Positions 8,562-18,389 of a stretch of DNA of 64,000 bases are shown here, piece after piece. The notes beneath the pieces were generated by a model. It was not told the DNA's origin. It searched no databases and saw only the letters and a program-made list of their open reading frames with translations. Within the stretch, counting starts at the first letter, position 1, and the number at the start of each line of letters is the position of its first letter. Position numbers and translations under genes: made by a program. Origin of the DNA: JAIBAC01 sp046331095 (GTDB lineage Bacteria; Actinomycetota; Acidimicrobiia; UBA2766); contig JAXLRM010000004.1 of the NCBI GenBank assembly GCA_046331095.1, positions 1,054,001 through 1,118,000 on the forward strand, in the 5' to 3' direction.

Positions 8562-9962
8562 TCACCCGAACGAGACCACCCGGCCCGACGCGGCCGACTC
8601 CATCGCGGCGAAGGCGATGCGGTGGCTCTCGAGGCTCTCGCGGGCCGACACGCGCGGCTCGCGCCCCGTGCGAACCGCGTCGAGGAAGTCGACGAAGAGC
8701 GGCCGCTCGCCGCCACCGTGGCCGTCGTAGGCCGCCGGCACCGGGATCGAGCGCACGCGGGAGCTCTTGTGGTCGGCGATCCGCAGCGAGCCGCCGAGCG
8801 CGTGTAGCTCGCCGAAGGCCGAGCCGCGGGTCCCGTCGACGCGCACCTGCCGCATGCTGCGGTACGACGAGCTCTGCAACGTGAACGCGGCCAGGACGCC
8901 GTTGGCGAAGCGGATCGAGACCGTCTGCGCCGACGGCTGGTCGTTGTCGCCGACCTTGTAGACGCAGCGGCCCCAGCGGGTCGTGCGCAGGGCCCGGTCG
9001 AGGCCGGCGGTCGTGTGGTCGTCGGTGACCGCCGAGACGGGCCAGCGCCACCACTGCAACCGCCCGCGCAGCGCAGGCACGGGCATCCGTAGCAGCCAGG
9101 GACGAGCAGCCCGAGCCGCGGCCGCGAGCGCCCCGAGCCCGCGGGGGCGCGCGGTCATGGCGAGGTCGCCGAGCAGCGGGTCGAGGTCGCGGTAGATCGC
9201 GACCGCGTCGTAGGGACACGACCGCGCGTGCGGGCAGCCCTCGATGCAGTGCGCTGGTGCGTCGAGCGGGGCGTTCGCGTCGGTCAACTCCGTGGGGCGC
9301 GTGAACGACGACACCGCGGCGGCAGGCGCGCCCGCCATCGCCGCGATCAAGTCGAGGTCGTGGCACGACTTCTGCAGTAGCCACGGCACCGACGACCGCC
9401 GGGTGTGGCCGCGCACGTAGCTGTGCGCGTAATGCCAGTAGGCGACGTTCTCGGACTGCTGTATCGCGACGACGTCGCCGAGTTCGCCCGCGTCGATGAC
9501 CTCCTGGAGGCGCGCGAACAGGTGCGAGTAGCGGTACACGTGGCACACCGCGATCACGCGCCCGGCGGCCCCGGCGGCCTCGACGAGGCGCACGCAGTCG
9601 GCTTCGGTGAGCGCCATCGGCTTCTCGAGGAGCACGTGGTAGCCGGCGTCGAGGGCCGCGAGGGTCGGTGCGACGTGGTGCGCGTCGCCGGTGGCCACGA
9701 GCGCGAAGTCAGCGAGGCGGCCTCGGCCCGGCGCGAAGAGGTCCTCCCAGCGGGGGAAGCGGCGCTCCGTGCCGACGGAGTAGCGGGCCGCGAAACGGTC
9801 GCGGCGGTCGGCGTCGGGCTCGGCGACGGCGACTATGCGCCCGGCCGCGGGGTCGTCGACGAAGAGCCGTGTGTACGCGTCGTAGCCGCGGTCTCCCGCA
9901 CCGACGACGACGCCGGTCACGGGAGAACGCGTGGGGGCGGCGCCCGTGTCAGCCCCCCGCAT
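8562..9962 (-). CDS. Gfo/Idh/MocA-family NAD(P)-dependent oxidoreductase
   Basis: 466 residues. The N-terminal Rossmann fold (VVVGAGDRGYDAY, then VAVAEPD) binds NAD(P). EKPMALTEADCVRLVEAA is the family EKP block, whose Lys is catalytic. The C-terminal alpha/beta domain includes a Cys cluster (HCIEGCPHARSCPYDAV, about residues 240-256) often seen in family members acting on sugars and inositols. It probably oxidises or reduces a sugar-like ring; the substrate is unknown. The start ATG (9962) overlaps the stop of the sulfatase by 14 bases, so the two are probably co-transcribed and translationally coupled, perhaps for use of a sulfated glycan. Confidence 0.88.
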   Translation of the reverse strand: MRGADTGAAPTRSPVTGVVVGAGDRGYDAYTRLFVDDPAAGRIVAVAEPDADRRDRFAARYSVGTERRFPRWEDLFAPGRGRLADFALVATGDAHHVAPTLAALDAGYHVLLEKPMALTEADCVRLVEAAGAAGRVIAVCHVYRYSHLFARLQEVIDAGELGDVVAIQQSENVAYWHYAHSYVRGHTRRSSVPWLLQKSCHDLDLIAAMAGAPAAAVSSFTRPTELTDANAPLDAPAHCIEGCPHARSCPYDAVAIYRDLDPLLGDLAMTARPRGLGALAAAARAARPWLLRMPVPALRGRLQWWRWPVSAVTDDHTTAGLDRALRTTRWGRCVYKVGDNDQPSAQTVSIRFANGVLAAFTLQSSSYRSMRQVRVDGTRGSAFGELHALGGSLRIADHKSSRVRSIPVPAAYDGHGGGERPLFVDFLDAVRTGREPRVSARESLESHRIAFAAMESAASGRVVSFG

Positions 9963-11502
9963 CGCGGCAGCCGGACCCGTGGCACGTGCTCAGCACCGCG
10001 AGGCGAGCGGCCAGGTCCGCGGTCACGGCGGCGTTGGCGGCGCGCCCGGCGGGCGTGGCCAGGAGGTTGTCGAGCTGCCAGGGGTCTGCCTCGAGGTCGT
10101 AGAGCTCGTACTCGTGCAGGCCGAAGAGCTCGCGGTCGTACCACTCGATGTAGGCGTAGCGCTGGGTGTGGACGCCGCGGTACGACGGCACGTCGGCGCC
10201 GACGAGCAGGATCAGGACGACCAGGTAGGCGAACGGGGGCCAGGTGTCGCCGAGGCCCGCCGTGAGCCCGGCGCTGGCGTACTGGATCGGGAACGCGTCA
10301 CGCCACGGTGGCGAGGCCTCGCCGTGGAGGAGCGGCACGATCGAGCGCCCGTCGACGTGGTCGGGGACCGTCATGCCGGCGAGCTCCAACACGGTCGGCG
10401 CGATGTCCGTCAGCAGCACGGGGTGATCGTCGGTTGCGTGCACGACGCCGGGACCGGCCATGACGAAGGGCACCCGCAGCGACTCCTCGTACGGCGCCAT
10501 CTTGTGCACGAGCCTGTGCGCGCCGAGGTTGTAGCCGTTGTCGGACGCGAAGATCAGGTACGTGTCGTCGAGCGTGCCCGCCGCGTCGAGTGCCGCGACC
10601 GTGTTCGCCACGAGGTCGTCGACCGCGAGCAGCGATCCCATGCGGTTCTCGTAGTCCACCTTGTTCCAGGCCCGCCAGGCGGAGCGTGCCGTGGCCGACA
10701 CCCGCAGCCACCACGGCTTGTCCGACACGTCCGCTTCGAAGAAGTTGGGGTTCGCGGGAGGGTCGGCGTAGCGCCACGGATGGTCCCTGTATCGCGGCGC
10801 AGGCGGCTGGGGCATGTGCGGCGCAGTCGGGGCGACGTAGGCGAGGAACGGTGTCCCGGGATCCGCTGCCGCGCGGGTCACGAAGTCGACGGTGTGGTTC
10901 GCGACGACGTCGGCTTCGTAGTCCTCGGGCTTCGCGCCGTGCCAGACGAGGGTGCCGTTCTCGTTGAGGGCGTAGTTGTAGCCACCCTCGATGCGGTCGT
11001 TGGCGCCGCCGTAGTACTCGTCCCAGCCGGGGGGCACGTGGGTCGGGTCGACCTCGTTGAGGTACTTGCCGACGAGCATCGTGCGGTAGCCGGCGTCGTG
11101 CAGGGCGAGCGGGAACGTGCGCTCTTCGCCGCCACCGGCGTTGAACGCGGGCCAGCCGCCGTGGGGCCCGGCGTTGGTGAGCACGCCGGTGTTGTGGCCG
11201 TACTCGCCGGTGAGCGTCGTCGCCCGCGCCGGGCAGCAGATCGGTGTCGGGGCGTAGGCCTTGTCGAAGGCCACGCCGCGGTCGGCGATCAGGGCTCTGG
11301 TCTTGGGCAGGGCGTCCCAGTACGGCGACGTGAGGGCGTCGAGGTCGTCGACCAGGAAGAGCACGAAGTTCGGCCGTCTCGTCTCCGCGGCGGCGGAACC
11401 GGTCGCGTACACGGCGGGTGTCGTCGGGGCGACGGTCAGGGTCGCGACCAGCGCTGCCGCGGCGCAACGCCATCGTTGCGCCTTGCGCCTCCCCGCGCCC
11501 AC
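9949..11502 (-). CDS. Secreted formylglycine-type sulfatase
   Basis: 517 residues from GTG 11502, chosen because GGGGAG lies a few bases before it; a TTG at 11544 is also open. A signal peptide covers about residues 1-35. PNFVLFLVDDLDAL supplies the metal-binding Asp pair and CCPARATTLTGEYGHNTGV contains the C-x-P-x-R site (near residue 88) whose first Cys becomes formylglycine. Later blocks (LVGKYLNEVD, FASDNGYNLGAHRL, EESLRVPF) are typical of sulfatases. It hydrolyses sulfate esters outside the membrane. A hydrophobic segment near residue 435 (PFAYLVVLILLVGAD) is unusual and might anchor the protein. It is paired with the downstream oxidoreductase. Confidence 0.9.
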   Translation of the reverse strand: MGAGRRKAQRWRCAAAALVATLTVAPTTPAVYATGSAAAETRRPNFVLFLVDDLDALTSPYWDALPKTRALIADRGVAFDKAYAPTPICCPARATTLTGEYGHNTGVLTNAGPHGGWPAFNAGGGEERTFPLALHDAGYRTMLVGKYLNEVDPTHVPPGWDEYYGGANDRIEGGYNYALNENGTLVWHGAKPEDYEADVVANHTVDFVTRAAADPGTPFLAYVAPTAPHMPQPPAPRYRDHPWRYADPPANPNFFEADVSDKPWWLRVSATARSAWRAWNKVDYENRMGSLLAVDDLVANTVAALDAAGTLDDTYLIFASDNGYNLGAHRLVHKMAPYEESLRVPFVMAGPGVVHATDDHPVLLTDIAPTVLELAGMTVPDHVDGRSIVPLLHGEASPPWRDAFPIQYASAGLTAGLGDTWPPFAYLVVLILLVGADVPSYRGVHTQRYAYIEWYDRELFGLHEYELYDLEADPWQLDNLLATPAGRAANAAVTADLAARLAVLSTCHGSGCRDAGG

Positions 11503-11668
11503 GTCGTCTCCCCTTCGGTGCCGGCCGTCCCGAGCTTCCTGCAAGACTCGGCCCGGGTGGCCGTCGCGTCAAGTCGGGACCAGAATCGTCGACGTGGCGG
11601 TGCCAGACGGCCACCTTTGCCCGACGCGTGTCCGGAGGGTCCGGTCCTGTGACAACCTCGCTGCAGCG

Positions 11669-14600
11669 ATGACGTCCGCACTTCGCGGGATCGACCTGCT
11701 CGCCCCGTTCCGCCACCTGCATGCCTGGTTCGGCGACGCGGACGGGCGCGTGCACAGGCGCGCCCACGTGGTCGAGAACCGCGCCCACATCGAGGTGCGC
11801 GGTGCCCAGGACCCGGCCCGGGCACGGATGCTGGCCGACCTGAAGGCCGCGTTGTCGCGACTCGACGGCGTCGACTGGGCCGAGGTCGACGCGGTCGTCG
11901 GCCGCGCCGTGGTCCTGTTCGATCCGGAGGCGCTCGAGCTCGACGACCTCGTCTCGGTGGTCGAGGACGTCGAGGGCGACCACGACGCCGGCGACGAGAC
12001 CTTCCCCCACGACCGCCCCGACCACCCCGCCGATCTCGACTCGGTCAGGAGACAGGCGATCTCCCTCGGAGCCGACGTCGCCGGCCTCGGCGCGGCCGTC
12101 GCGGGCCAGGCGCTGCACATCACCGGGATCCCCGCCGAGATCCCGGGCCTCGTCGCCCTCGTCGAGACGCGACCGCGGGTGCGCCGCTTCCTCGAGAACC
12201 GCCTGGGACCACCCGCCGCCGACACGCTGCTCGCGACGACGAGCGTCTTCGCGCAGGCCGTGGGTCAGGGCCCGCTCGGGATCCTCGTGGACGTTGCGTA
12301 CCGCTCGTCCCTCGTCGCCGAGCAGCTTGCAAGGCGCCGTGCCTGGTCCCGACGCGAACCCGAGCTCGTACTCGGGCCGCACAGCGTCGGGCACGCGGCG
12401 GTCGTGCTACCGGATCGTCCGGCGCTGCCGAAGGGCCCGGTCGAGAGGTACGCCGACGCGGCCGGCATCGCGTCCCTCGGCCTCGTCGGGACCACCCTCG
12501 CCCTCACGCGTGACCCGCGCCGCTCGGCGGACCTCGTCTTCGCCGGTGTGCCCAAGGCCGCGACACTCGGGCGTGAGGCGTTCGCGGCCCACCTCGACGT
12601 CGTGCTGGCCCGCAAGGACGTGCTCGTGATGGACAAGGCGGCGCTGCGACGCTTCGACCGTGCGTCGACGCTCGTGCTCGACGCCCGCCTCGCGACCTCC
12701 GATCACTGGTCGGTCGACAGGATCGAGGCGGTCCACCAGGACGCCGACGCCGCGGTGTGCGCCGCCCGCACGCGGTCCCTTCTCGATCCCGCCGACCCGT
12801 CGGGGACGCACGGCGGGGGTTCGTGGGTGCTCGCGCCGTGGTCCCGCGACGACCGTGCTCCGCGTGGGTCCGAGTCCTTGGCGCGCCGCCTCCGTTCCGG
12901 TGGCCGTCACGCGCTCGCCCTGTGGCGCGGCGACCAACTCATGGCGATGGTCGCGGTGGCGCCCGATCCGGTGCCGCTCGGCCCCGAGCTCGTCGCGGCC
13001 GCCCGCGACAGCGGCCTCGAGGTCGTGCTGGCGGGCGGCACGGACGCGGTCGCGGAGCGGCTCGGGGGAGTGGTCCGCTGGGCCGCCAAGGACGTCGTCG
13101 CGGAGATCCGCGCCGCCCAGTCCGACGGCGAGGTCGTCGTGTTCGCGAGCGGGCGTTCGCACAGGGGCCTTCGCTCGGCCGACGTCGGCATCGGCGTCGA
13201 GACCCCCGGTAGGAAGGCGCCGCTGGGAGCAGACGTCGTCATCCGCCAGGGGTTGGCCCAGGGTTGGCTCCTGCTCGCCGCGATCCGGCGCGCGCGGGCC
13301 GTCAGCAGACGCAGCGCGCTGCTCGCCGCGGCAGGGGCGTCGGCGGGCGCCTGGTGGGCGCTGGTCGGCCCTTCCGGGTCGTCGGCGCAACGGATGCTCC
13401 TCGCCGTCAACGCGAGCGCGATGGCGTCGGTCGCCAACGGTGCGGTCTCGGGTGCCGGGCTCCGGGCGGTGGTGCCGCCGGCGCCGCCCGCTCGTCATCG
13501 GTGGCACGAGCTCGAGCCCGACGACGTCCTCGACCTGGTCGGCTCGACCGGTGCCGGTCTCGACGGCGACGAGCAGGCAGCGCGCCGCAGCGCCGAGACG
13601 GAGCGCATCCACCACGAACCCGTGGGGCTCGCACGCGCCGTCGCGGACGAGCTCGCCAACCCGCTGACGCCGGTCCTCGGGCTCGGCGCCGCCCTCGCTG
13701 CCGCGGTCGGTTCGCTCACCGACGCCGGGCTCGTCATGGGTGTGGTCGGCGCGAACGCCGTCGTGGGTGCGCTCCAGAGGATGCGGACCGAGCGTGCCCT
13801 CGTCGACCTCGAGGACAGCGGGGCCTCGACCGTGCGTGTCCTCGTCGCAGGCGAGGCCGTCGAGATCCCCGGCGACTCCGTGGTCGTCGGCGACGTCGTC
13901 GAAGTGGATGCGGGCGACGTCGTGCCGGGGGACTGCCGCATCCTGGATGCAACTGCTCTCGAGGTGGACGAGTCGACGCTGACGGGCGAGTCGCTCCCGG
14001 TCCGCAAGTCGGCGGCGCCCGCGCCGGGGGCGGCGGTGAGCGAGCGCACCTCGATGCTGTACCAGGGATCGGTGGTCGCCGCCGGCGAGGCGAGCGCCGT
14101 CGTCGTCGCCGTGGGCCGCAACACGGAGGCGGGCCGCAGCGCGGCCGCCGCCGCCGAGCCGCCCCCGTCGGGCGTCGAGCAGCGGCTCAGCCGGTTGACC
14201 CGCGTGACGCTGCCGGTCACCCTCGGCGCCGGGGCGGTTGCCGCGGGACTGGGGTTCCTGTACCGGCGGCCGGTGCGCGAGGCGGTCGGCGCGGGCGTGT
14301 CGCTCACCGTCGCCGCCGTGCCCGAGGGCCTGCCCGCGTTGGCGACGCTCGCGCAGGTGGCGTCCGCGCGCCGGCTCGCGAGCCGCAACGCGCTCGTCCG
14401 CAACCCGCGTGCGATCGAGGCACTCGGCCGGGTCGACCAGGTGTGCTTCGACAAGACCGGCACCCTGACCGAGGGGGCGGTCTCGCTGGTGTGCGTCTCC
14501 GACGGGGAGGCCACCGAGGCGGTCGGCTCACTCACGGCCGGGTGCCGGCGTGTCTTGACGGCGGCGCAGCGGGCCACGCCGCGGCCGAACGGGAACGGAC

Positions 14601-16102
14601 CCCTGCCGCATGCGACCGACCGTGCGATCGTCGCCGCGGCGGCCGAGGCGGGAGCGGACAACGGCTGGGTGCGCACAGGCGAGCTGCCGTTCGAGCCGAG
14701 TCGCGGCTACCACGCGGTGCTGGGCGGTGACGAGCGGGCCGCGTCGGTCGTGCTCAAGGGGGCGCCGGAGGTCGTGCTGCCGCTGTGCGCGGCCTGGCGC
14801 CGTGGCGGCAAGGCCGCGCCACTCGACGCCGAGTCGCGCCGGGTCCTCGAGGACCACGTCGAGAGCCTGGGCCGGCGCGGCTTGCGGGTCCTCGCGGTCG
14901 CGACCGGCGCGGTGGCCGCGGGCAGCACGCTGGAAGGAGAGGCCGACGTCCCGCCGCTGGACCTGGTCGGGTTCGTGGGCCTCGCCGACCGGGTCAGGGC
15001 GACCGCGGCGGCGGCGGTGGAGACCCTGGGCGGCGCCGGGGTGCGGGTCGCGATGGTCACGGGCGACCACCCGAGCACCGCCGAGGCGATCGCCGCCGAG
15101 CTCGGGATGCTCAACGGCGGCCGCGTCCTAACGGGCAGCGACCTCGACGACCTCGGCGACGACGAGCTCGACGCGGTGATCGGCGACGTTGCGGTGTTCG
15201 CCCGCGTGACGCCCCTGCAGAAGGTGCGTATCGTCGCGTCCTACCAGCGTCGTGGCCGTTCGGTCGCGATGACCGGTGACGGCGCCAACGACGCCGCCGC
15301 GATCCGCCTCGCCGACGCGGGCATCGCCCTCGGCGGGCGCGGCACCGACGCCGCCCGCAGCAACGCCGACCTCGTCGTCGTCGACGACAGGATCGAGACC
15401 ATCGTCGACGCCGTCGTCGAGGGCCGCGCGATGTGGGAGTCGGTGCGCGCCGCCGTCGCGATCCTCGTCGGCGGGAACCTGGGCGAGGTCGGCTTCACCC
15501 TCGCCGGGACGGCCCTGGGCGGGTCAGCCCCGCTGAACCCGCGCCAGCTCCTGTTGGTGAACCTCCTCACCGACATGGCGCCCGCACTAGCCATCGCGCT
15601 GCGCGAACCGCCCGACCGCTCGCCCGAGACGCTGCTGCGTGCGGGCCCCGACAGCTCCCTCGGTCTCGCCCTCACCCGCGACATCGTCGTGCGCGCCGGC
15701 GCCACCGCGGCCGGAGCTACCGGAGCGTGGGCGTTCGCGCGCATGACGGGTACGCCGGCGCGTGCCCGCACGGTCGGCCTGGCAGCGCTCGTCGGGACCC
15801 AGCTCGCCCAGACCCTGGTGGCGGGCGGCACGAGCCCCAGCGTGATCGGCGCCACCGCCGTCAGCGTCGCCGCGCTCGTCACGGTCGTGCAGACCCCGGG
15901 GCTGAGCCACTTTTTCGGGAGCCGTCCGCTCGACCCGCTCGGTTGGTCGACGGCGGTGGCCGCATCCCTCACGGCGACGGCGGCGTCGGTGGTGGTGCCG
16001 TGGGCGGCCGAGCGCACCGGTGACGCCGTGATCGTGGCAGCCGGACGCACCGCCGGCTTCGCGTCGGGACTCGTGCGGCAGGCCCCCGCCGAGACCGGTT
16101 GA
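11669..16102 (+). CDS. CtpI/CtpH-like giant P-type cation-transporting ATPase
   Basis: About 1477 residues from ATG 11669, matching the very long mycobacterial CtpH/CtpI pumps. The C-terminal half is an active P-type ATPase: TGES (near 771), a PEGLPALA transmembrane motif (near 884) as in calcium-type pumps, the phosphorylation site DKTGT (near 927) and TGDGAND (near 1201). The N-terminal half starts with an HMA-like fold and contains a second, degenerate ATPase: VLDARLATSDHW stands where DKTGT would be, and FASGRSHRGLRSADVGIGVET where GDGxNDAPAL would be. It sits in the membrane and moves a cation, perhaps Ca, Mg or a transition metal. The frame is open further upstream, but only across the divergent sulfatase gene. 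Confidence 0.92.
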   Translation: MTSALRGIDLLAPFRHLHAWFGDADGRVHRRAHVVENRAHIEVRGAQDPARARMLADLKAALSRLDGVDWAEVDAVVGRAVVLFDPEALELDDLVSVVEDVEGDHDAGDETFPHDRPDHPADLDSVRRQAISLGADVAGLGAAVAGQALHITGIPAEIPGLVALVETRPRVRRFLENRLGPPAADTLLATTSVFAQAVGQGPLGILVDVAYRSSLVAEQLARRRAWSRREPELVLGPHSVGHAAVVLPDRPALPKGPVERYADAAGIASLGLVGTTLALTRDPRRSADLVFAGVPKAATLGREAFAAHLDVVLARKDVLVMDKAALRRFDRASTLVLDARLATSDHWSVDRIEAVHQDADAAVCAARTRSLLDPADPSGTHGGGSWVLAPWSRDDRAPRGSESLARRLRSGGRHALALWRGDQLMAMVAVAPDPVPLGPELVAAARDSGLEVVLAGGTDAVAERLGGVVRWAAKDVVAEIRAAQSDGEVVVFASGRSHRGLRSADVGIGVETPGRKAPLGADVVIRQGLAQGWLLLAAIRRARAVSRRSALLAAAGASAGAWWALVGPSGSSAQRMLLAVNASAMASVANGAVSGAGLRAVVPPAPPARHRWHELEPDDVLDLVGSTGAGLDGDEQAARRSAETERIHHEPVGLARAVADELANPLTPVLGLGAALAAAVGSLTDAGLVMGVVGANAVVGALQRMRTERALVDLEDSGASTVRVLVAGEAVEIPGDSVVVGDVVEVDAGDVVPGDCRILDATALEVDESTLTGESLPVRKSAAPAPGAAVSERTSMLYQGSVVAAGEASAVVVAVGRNTEAGRSAAAAAEPPPSGVEQRLSRLTRVTLPVTLGAGAVAAGLGFLYRRPVREAVGAGVSLTVAAVPEGLPALATLAQVASARRLASRNALVRNPRAIEALGRVDQVCFDKTGTLTEGAVSLVCVSDGEATEAVGSLTAGCRRVLTAAQRATPRPNGNGPLPHATDRAIVAAAAEAGADNGWVRTGELPFEPSRGYHAVLGGDERAASVVLKGAPEVVLPLCAAWRRGGKAAPLDAESRRVLEDHVESLGRRGLRVLAVATGAVAAGSTLEGEADVPPLDLVGFVGLADRVRATAAAAVETLGGAGVRVAMVTGDHPSTAEAIAAELGMLNGGRVLTGSDLDDLGDDELDAVIGDVAVFARVTPLQKVRIVASYQRRGRSVAMTGDGANDAAAIRLADAGIALGGRGTDAARSNADLVVVDDRIETIVDAVVEGRAMWESVRAAVAILVGGNLGEVGFTLAGTALGGSAPLNPRQLLLVNLLTDMAPALAIALREPPDRSPETLLRAGPDSSLGLALTRDIVVRAGATAAGATGAWAFARMTGTPARARTVGLAALVGTQLAQTLVAGGTSPSVIGATAVSVAALVTVVQTPGLSHFFGSRPLDPLGWSTAVAASLTATAASVVVPWAAERTGDAVIVAAGRTAGFASGLVRQAPAETG

Positions 16103-16163
16103 GCCGCTCTCGCTGGGCGTGGCGTGGTTGGTGTCGGCGGCTGACGCGGAACCACCAGGACGG

Positions 16164-16712
16164 TCAGGTCCCGCCGTCGATCATCTTCGCGAGCCGCGCC
16201 AGGGCGCCGAGGCCGCGGGATGCGTAGCCGTCGGGGAGGACGAGCACGGGCACGATCGGCTTCGTCGCTGACTGCCAGGCCGACCGCCAGTCCGCGACCG
16301 TCGACGCGTCGGGGGGCCCGGCGCCGAGGCCGTCCAAGAGCGCATCGTCGTCGATGGCTTCGCCTCTCTCCCAGTGCGCTGCGAAGAGCGCGTGGCGGAG
16401 AGCCGCACGGCCCGCCGGCGGAGTCCCCGCGTAGCGCCGTATCGCCGCCGCCGTGTTCACCTGCCGTCGCGGCAGCGCCAGGCGGTCCGTCTCGCCGGGG
16501 CGGAGCAGTCCCCTGACCTGGTCGAGTTCGGCGGTGAGCATCACCGCGAGGTCGCCCTCGACCTCCGAGCCGTCCGGAGGGATCCCGGTGTCGTGCTCGA
16601 CGCCACGCCATTCGACGGTCGCGGCGCCGCGTCGTTCGACCTCCTCGGCACGGGCGCTCGCGAGAGCGCTGAAGGGGCAGTTGAAGTCCCCGTAGACGAC
16701 CAGCGCTGTCAT
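16164..16712 (-). CDS. DsbA-family thioredoxin-fold protein (monothiol CPFS)
   Basis: 182 residues. VVYGDFNCPFSALASARAEE at the N-terminus is the thioredoxin-like active site of the DsbA/FrnE/2-hydroxychromene-2-carboxylate isomerase group, but the motif is CPFS, with the second Cys replaced by Ser. A helical insert follows and the late cis-Pro region reads KPIVPVLVLPDG. No signal peptide is seen, so it is cytoplasmic. It may be a thiol-disulfide or glutathione/mycothiol-dependent enzyme rather than a disulfide oxidase. It starts 11 bases after the P450 stop, as last gene of a four-gene run. Confidence 0.82.
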   Translation of the reverse strand: MTALVVYGDFNCPFSALASARAEEVERRGAATVEWRGVEHDTGIPPDGSEVEGDLAVMLTAELDQVRGLLRPGETDRLALPRRQVNTAAAIRRYAGTPPAGRAALRHALFAAHWERGEAIDDDALLDGLGAGPPDASTVADWRSAWQSATKPIVPVLVLPDGYASRGLGALARLAKMIDGGT

Positions 16713-16723
16713 CGCCTGGCCTC

Positions 16724-17950
16724 TCAGCGGTACGCGACGGGCATTGCCTTGATCCCGTTGAGCCAGCCCGAACGCAGCCGCCGCGGCGGGCCCGTCGGCG
16801 CGATGTCGGGGATGTGGTCGGCGATCGCGTTGAAGACGAGGTCGATCTCCATCTTTGCGAGATGGGACCCGGGACAGAAGTGCGCCCCGCCGCCGCCGAA
16901 GCCGACGTGGGGGTTGGGGGAGCGGTCGATGTCGAAGCGCTCGGGCTCCTCGAAGACCGTCTCGTCGTAGTTCGCCGACCCGTACAGGAGCCCGATGCGC
17001 TGGCCCGCGGCGATGGCCTGGTCGCCGATGACGGCGTCCTCGGTGGCGGTGCGCTGGAACATCTGCACCGGGGTGCCGAAGCGCACGACCTCGTCGGCCG
17101 TCGTGGCGGGCCGTTGCGCCTTGTAGCGCTCCCACTGGTCGGGGTCGTCGAAGAACGCCTGCATGCCGTGGCTGATCGCGTTGCGGGTGGTCTCGTTGCC
17201 GGCGACGGCGAGGATGAGCACGAAGAAGGCGAACTCCTCGGAGCTCAACACGTCGTCGTCGCTGGCCGCCACGAGGCGGCTGACGATGTCCGCACGCGGC
17301 CGCCTCTTGCGGTCCTCGCCCATGTCGACGGCGTAGCCGAGGATCTCGGTCGCGGCCACCTTCGGGTCGACGTCGAAGTCGGGGTCGTCGTAGGCCATCA
17401 TCTGGTTCGTCCAGTCGAAGATCCTCTTGCGGTCGTCCTGGGGAAAGCCCACGAGCTCCGCGATCGCCTGCAGCGGCAGCTCGCACGCGATGTCGTCGAC
17501 GAAGTCGCCGCTGCCCTTGTCGCGTGCCTCGAGCACGATCCGCTTCGCCCGTTCCGCGAGGGCGTCCTTCAGGCGGGCGACCGAGCGTGGTGTGAACACG
17601 CCACGCGAGACGACCCCGCGCACGCGCGTGTGGTCGGGGTCGTCCATGTTGAGCATCATCCGCTTCTGGATCTCGCGCTCCTGGTAGCCGACGGTCTCGC
17701 CGTCGAAGCGCACGATCGCGGTGTTCTCCTCGCTGGACCACCCCGTGCGTGCGCAGGACACGGTCTTGACGTCCTCGTGGCGCGAGAGCACCCACAGCCC
17801 GCCGTCGTCGAAGCTCGACTCGGCTCGTGTCTGGGCGTTCCAGAACACCGGGGCGTTGAGGCGCAGCCACGCGAAGTCCGCGAGCGGCACTGCGTCCGCG
17901 TAGATGTCGGGGTCCGTGAAGTCGTAGTTCTCAGGTACCGGAACCGGCAT
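16724..17950 (-). CDS. Cytochrome P450 (CYP125/CYP142-like)
   Basis: 408 residues from ATG 17950. The heme-binding loop FGGGGAHFCPGSHLAKMEI has the thiolate Cys near residue 357. The I-helix is VAGNETTRNAI and the ExxR/PERF region is FEEPERFDI. The N-terminal NMDDPDHTRVRGVVSRGVF block is typical of the actinobacterial CYP125/CYP142/CYP124 group that hydroxylates sterol side chains or branched lipids; the exact substrate is inferred from family only. It needs ferredoxin partners not found here. Its start overlaps the end of the hemerythrin gene by 20 bases. Confidence 0.9.
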   Translation of the reverse strand: MPVPVPENYDFTDPDIYADAVPLADFAWLRLNAPVFWNAQTRAESSFDDGGLWVLSRHEDVKTVSCARTGWSSEENTAIVRFDGETVGYQEREIQKRMMLNMDDPDHTRVRGVVSRGVFTPRSVARLKDALAERAKRIVLEARDKGSGDFVDDIACELPLQAIAELVGFPQDDRKRIFDWTNQMMAYDDPDFDVDPKVAATEILGYAVDMGEDRKRRPRADIVSRLVAASDDDVLSSEEFAFFVLILAVAGNETTRNAISHGMQAFFDDPDQWERYKAQRPATTADEVVRFGTPVQMFQRTATEDAVIGDQAIAAGQRIGLLYGSANYDETVFEEPERFDIDRSPNPHVGFGGGGAHFCPGSHLAKMEIDLVFNAIADHIPDIAPTGPPRRLRSGWLNGIKAMPVAYR

Positions 17951-18389
17951 CGAGGGCCTCCAATCGACGGTCGAGGTCAAGGTGGGCGGCAGCCATTGCG
18001 TCCCATTCTGGTTCCTCGAAGGCGAACCGTGCGGCCGAGAAGAGCTCGGTCTCCTCGACCTCGATGTGGTTGGCGAGCTCGTAGTAGTGGTGCCGGTCGA
18101 ACGCGCCCGCCTCCAAGGCCCCCCGCAGCGCACGGTGCTCGTGCTCGAGCAGCCCGCGATCCTGGCCCGAGAGCTCGCCGAGCTCGACGAGCTCGGGATA
18201 GAGGCCGCGCTCCTCCTTGGCCGCATGGACCTGGAGGAGCGCGAGCAGGGCCTCGGCCTCGTCCGCGGGGGGATCCGCTCCGTTCCCTGCCGCCTCCGCG
18301 AGTGCCCACGCCATCGCGAGGATGCGCTCGTGTTCCTCGGTCAGCTCGGCGATCGGGGCGAACGCGCGACACCCGCAGTGGTCACACAT
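17931..18389 (-). CDS. Hemerythrin-like cation-binding protein
   Basis: 152 residues from ATG 18389, which overlaps the preceding stop as ATGTGTGA. A Cys-rich start (MCDHCGCRAF) is followed by a four-helix bundle with spaced His/Glu residues: LTEEHERIL, LQVHAAKEERGLYPEL, EHEHRAL and NHIEVEETELF. These fit the H...HxxxE...HxxxD pattern of hemerythrin-like domains that bind a di-iron centre and O2 or NO. The N-terminal CxxCxC may bind another metal. The tight overlaps with both neighbours show that it is part of the operon. Confidence 0.86.
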   Translation of the reverse strand: MCDHCGCRAFAPIAELTEEHERILAMAWALAEAAGNGADPPADEAEALLALLQVHAAKEERGLYPELVELGELSGQDRGLLEHEHRALRGALEAGAFDRHHYYELANHIEVEETELFSAARFAFEEPEWDAMAAAHLDLDRRLEALDAGSGT

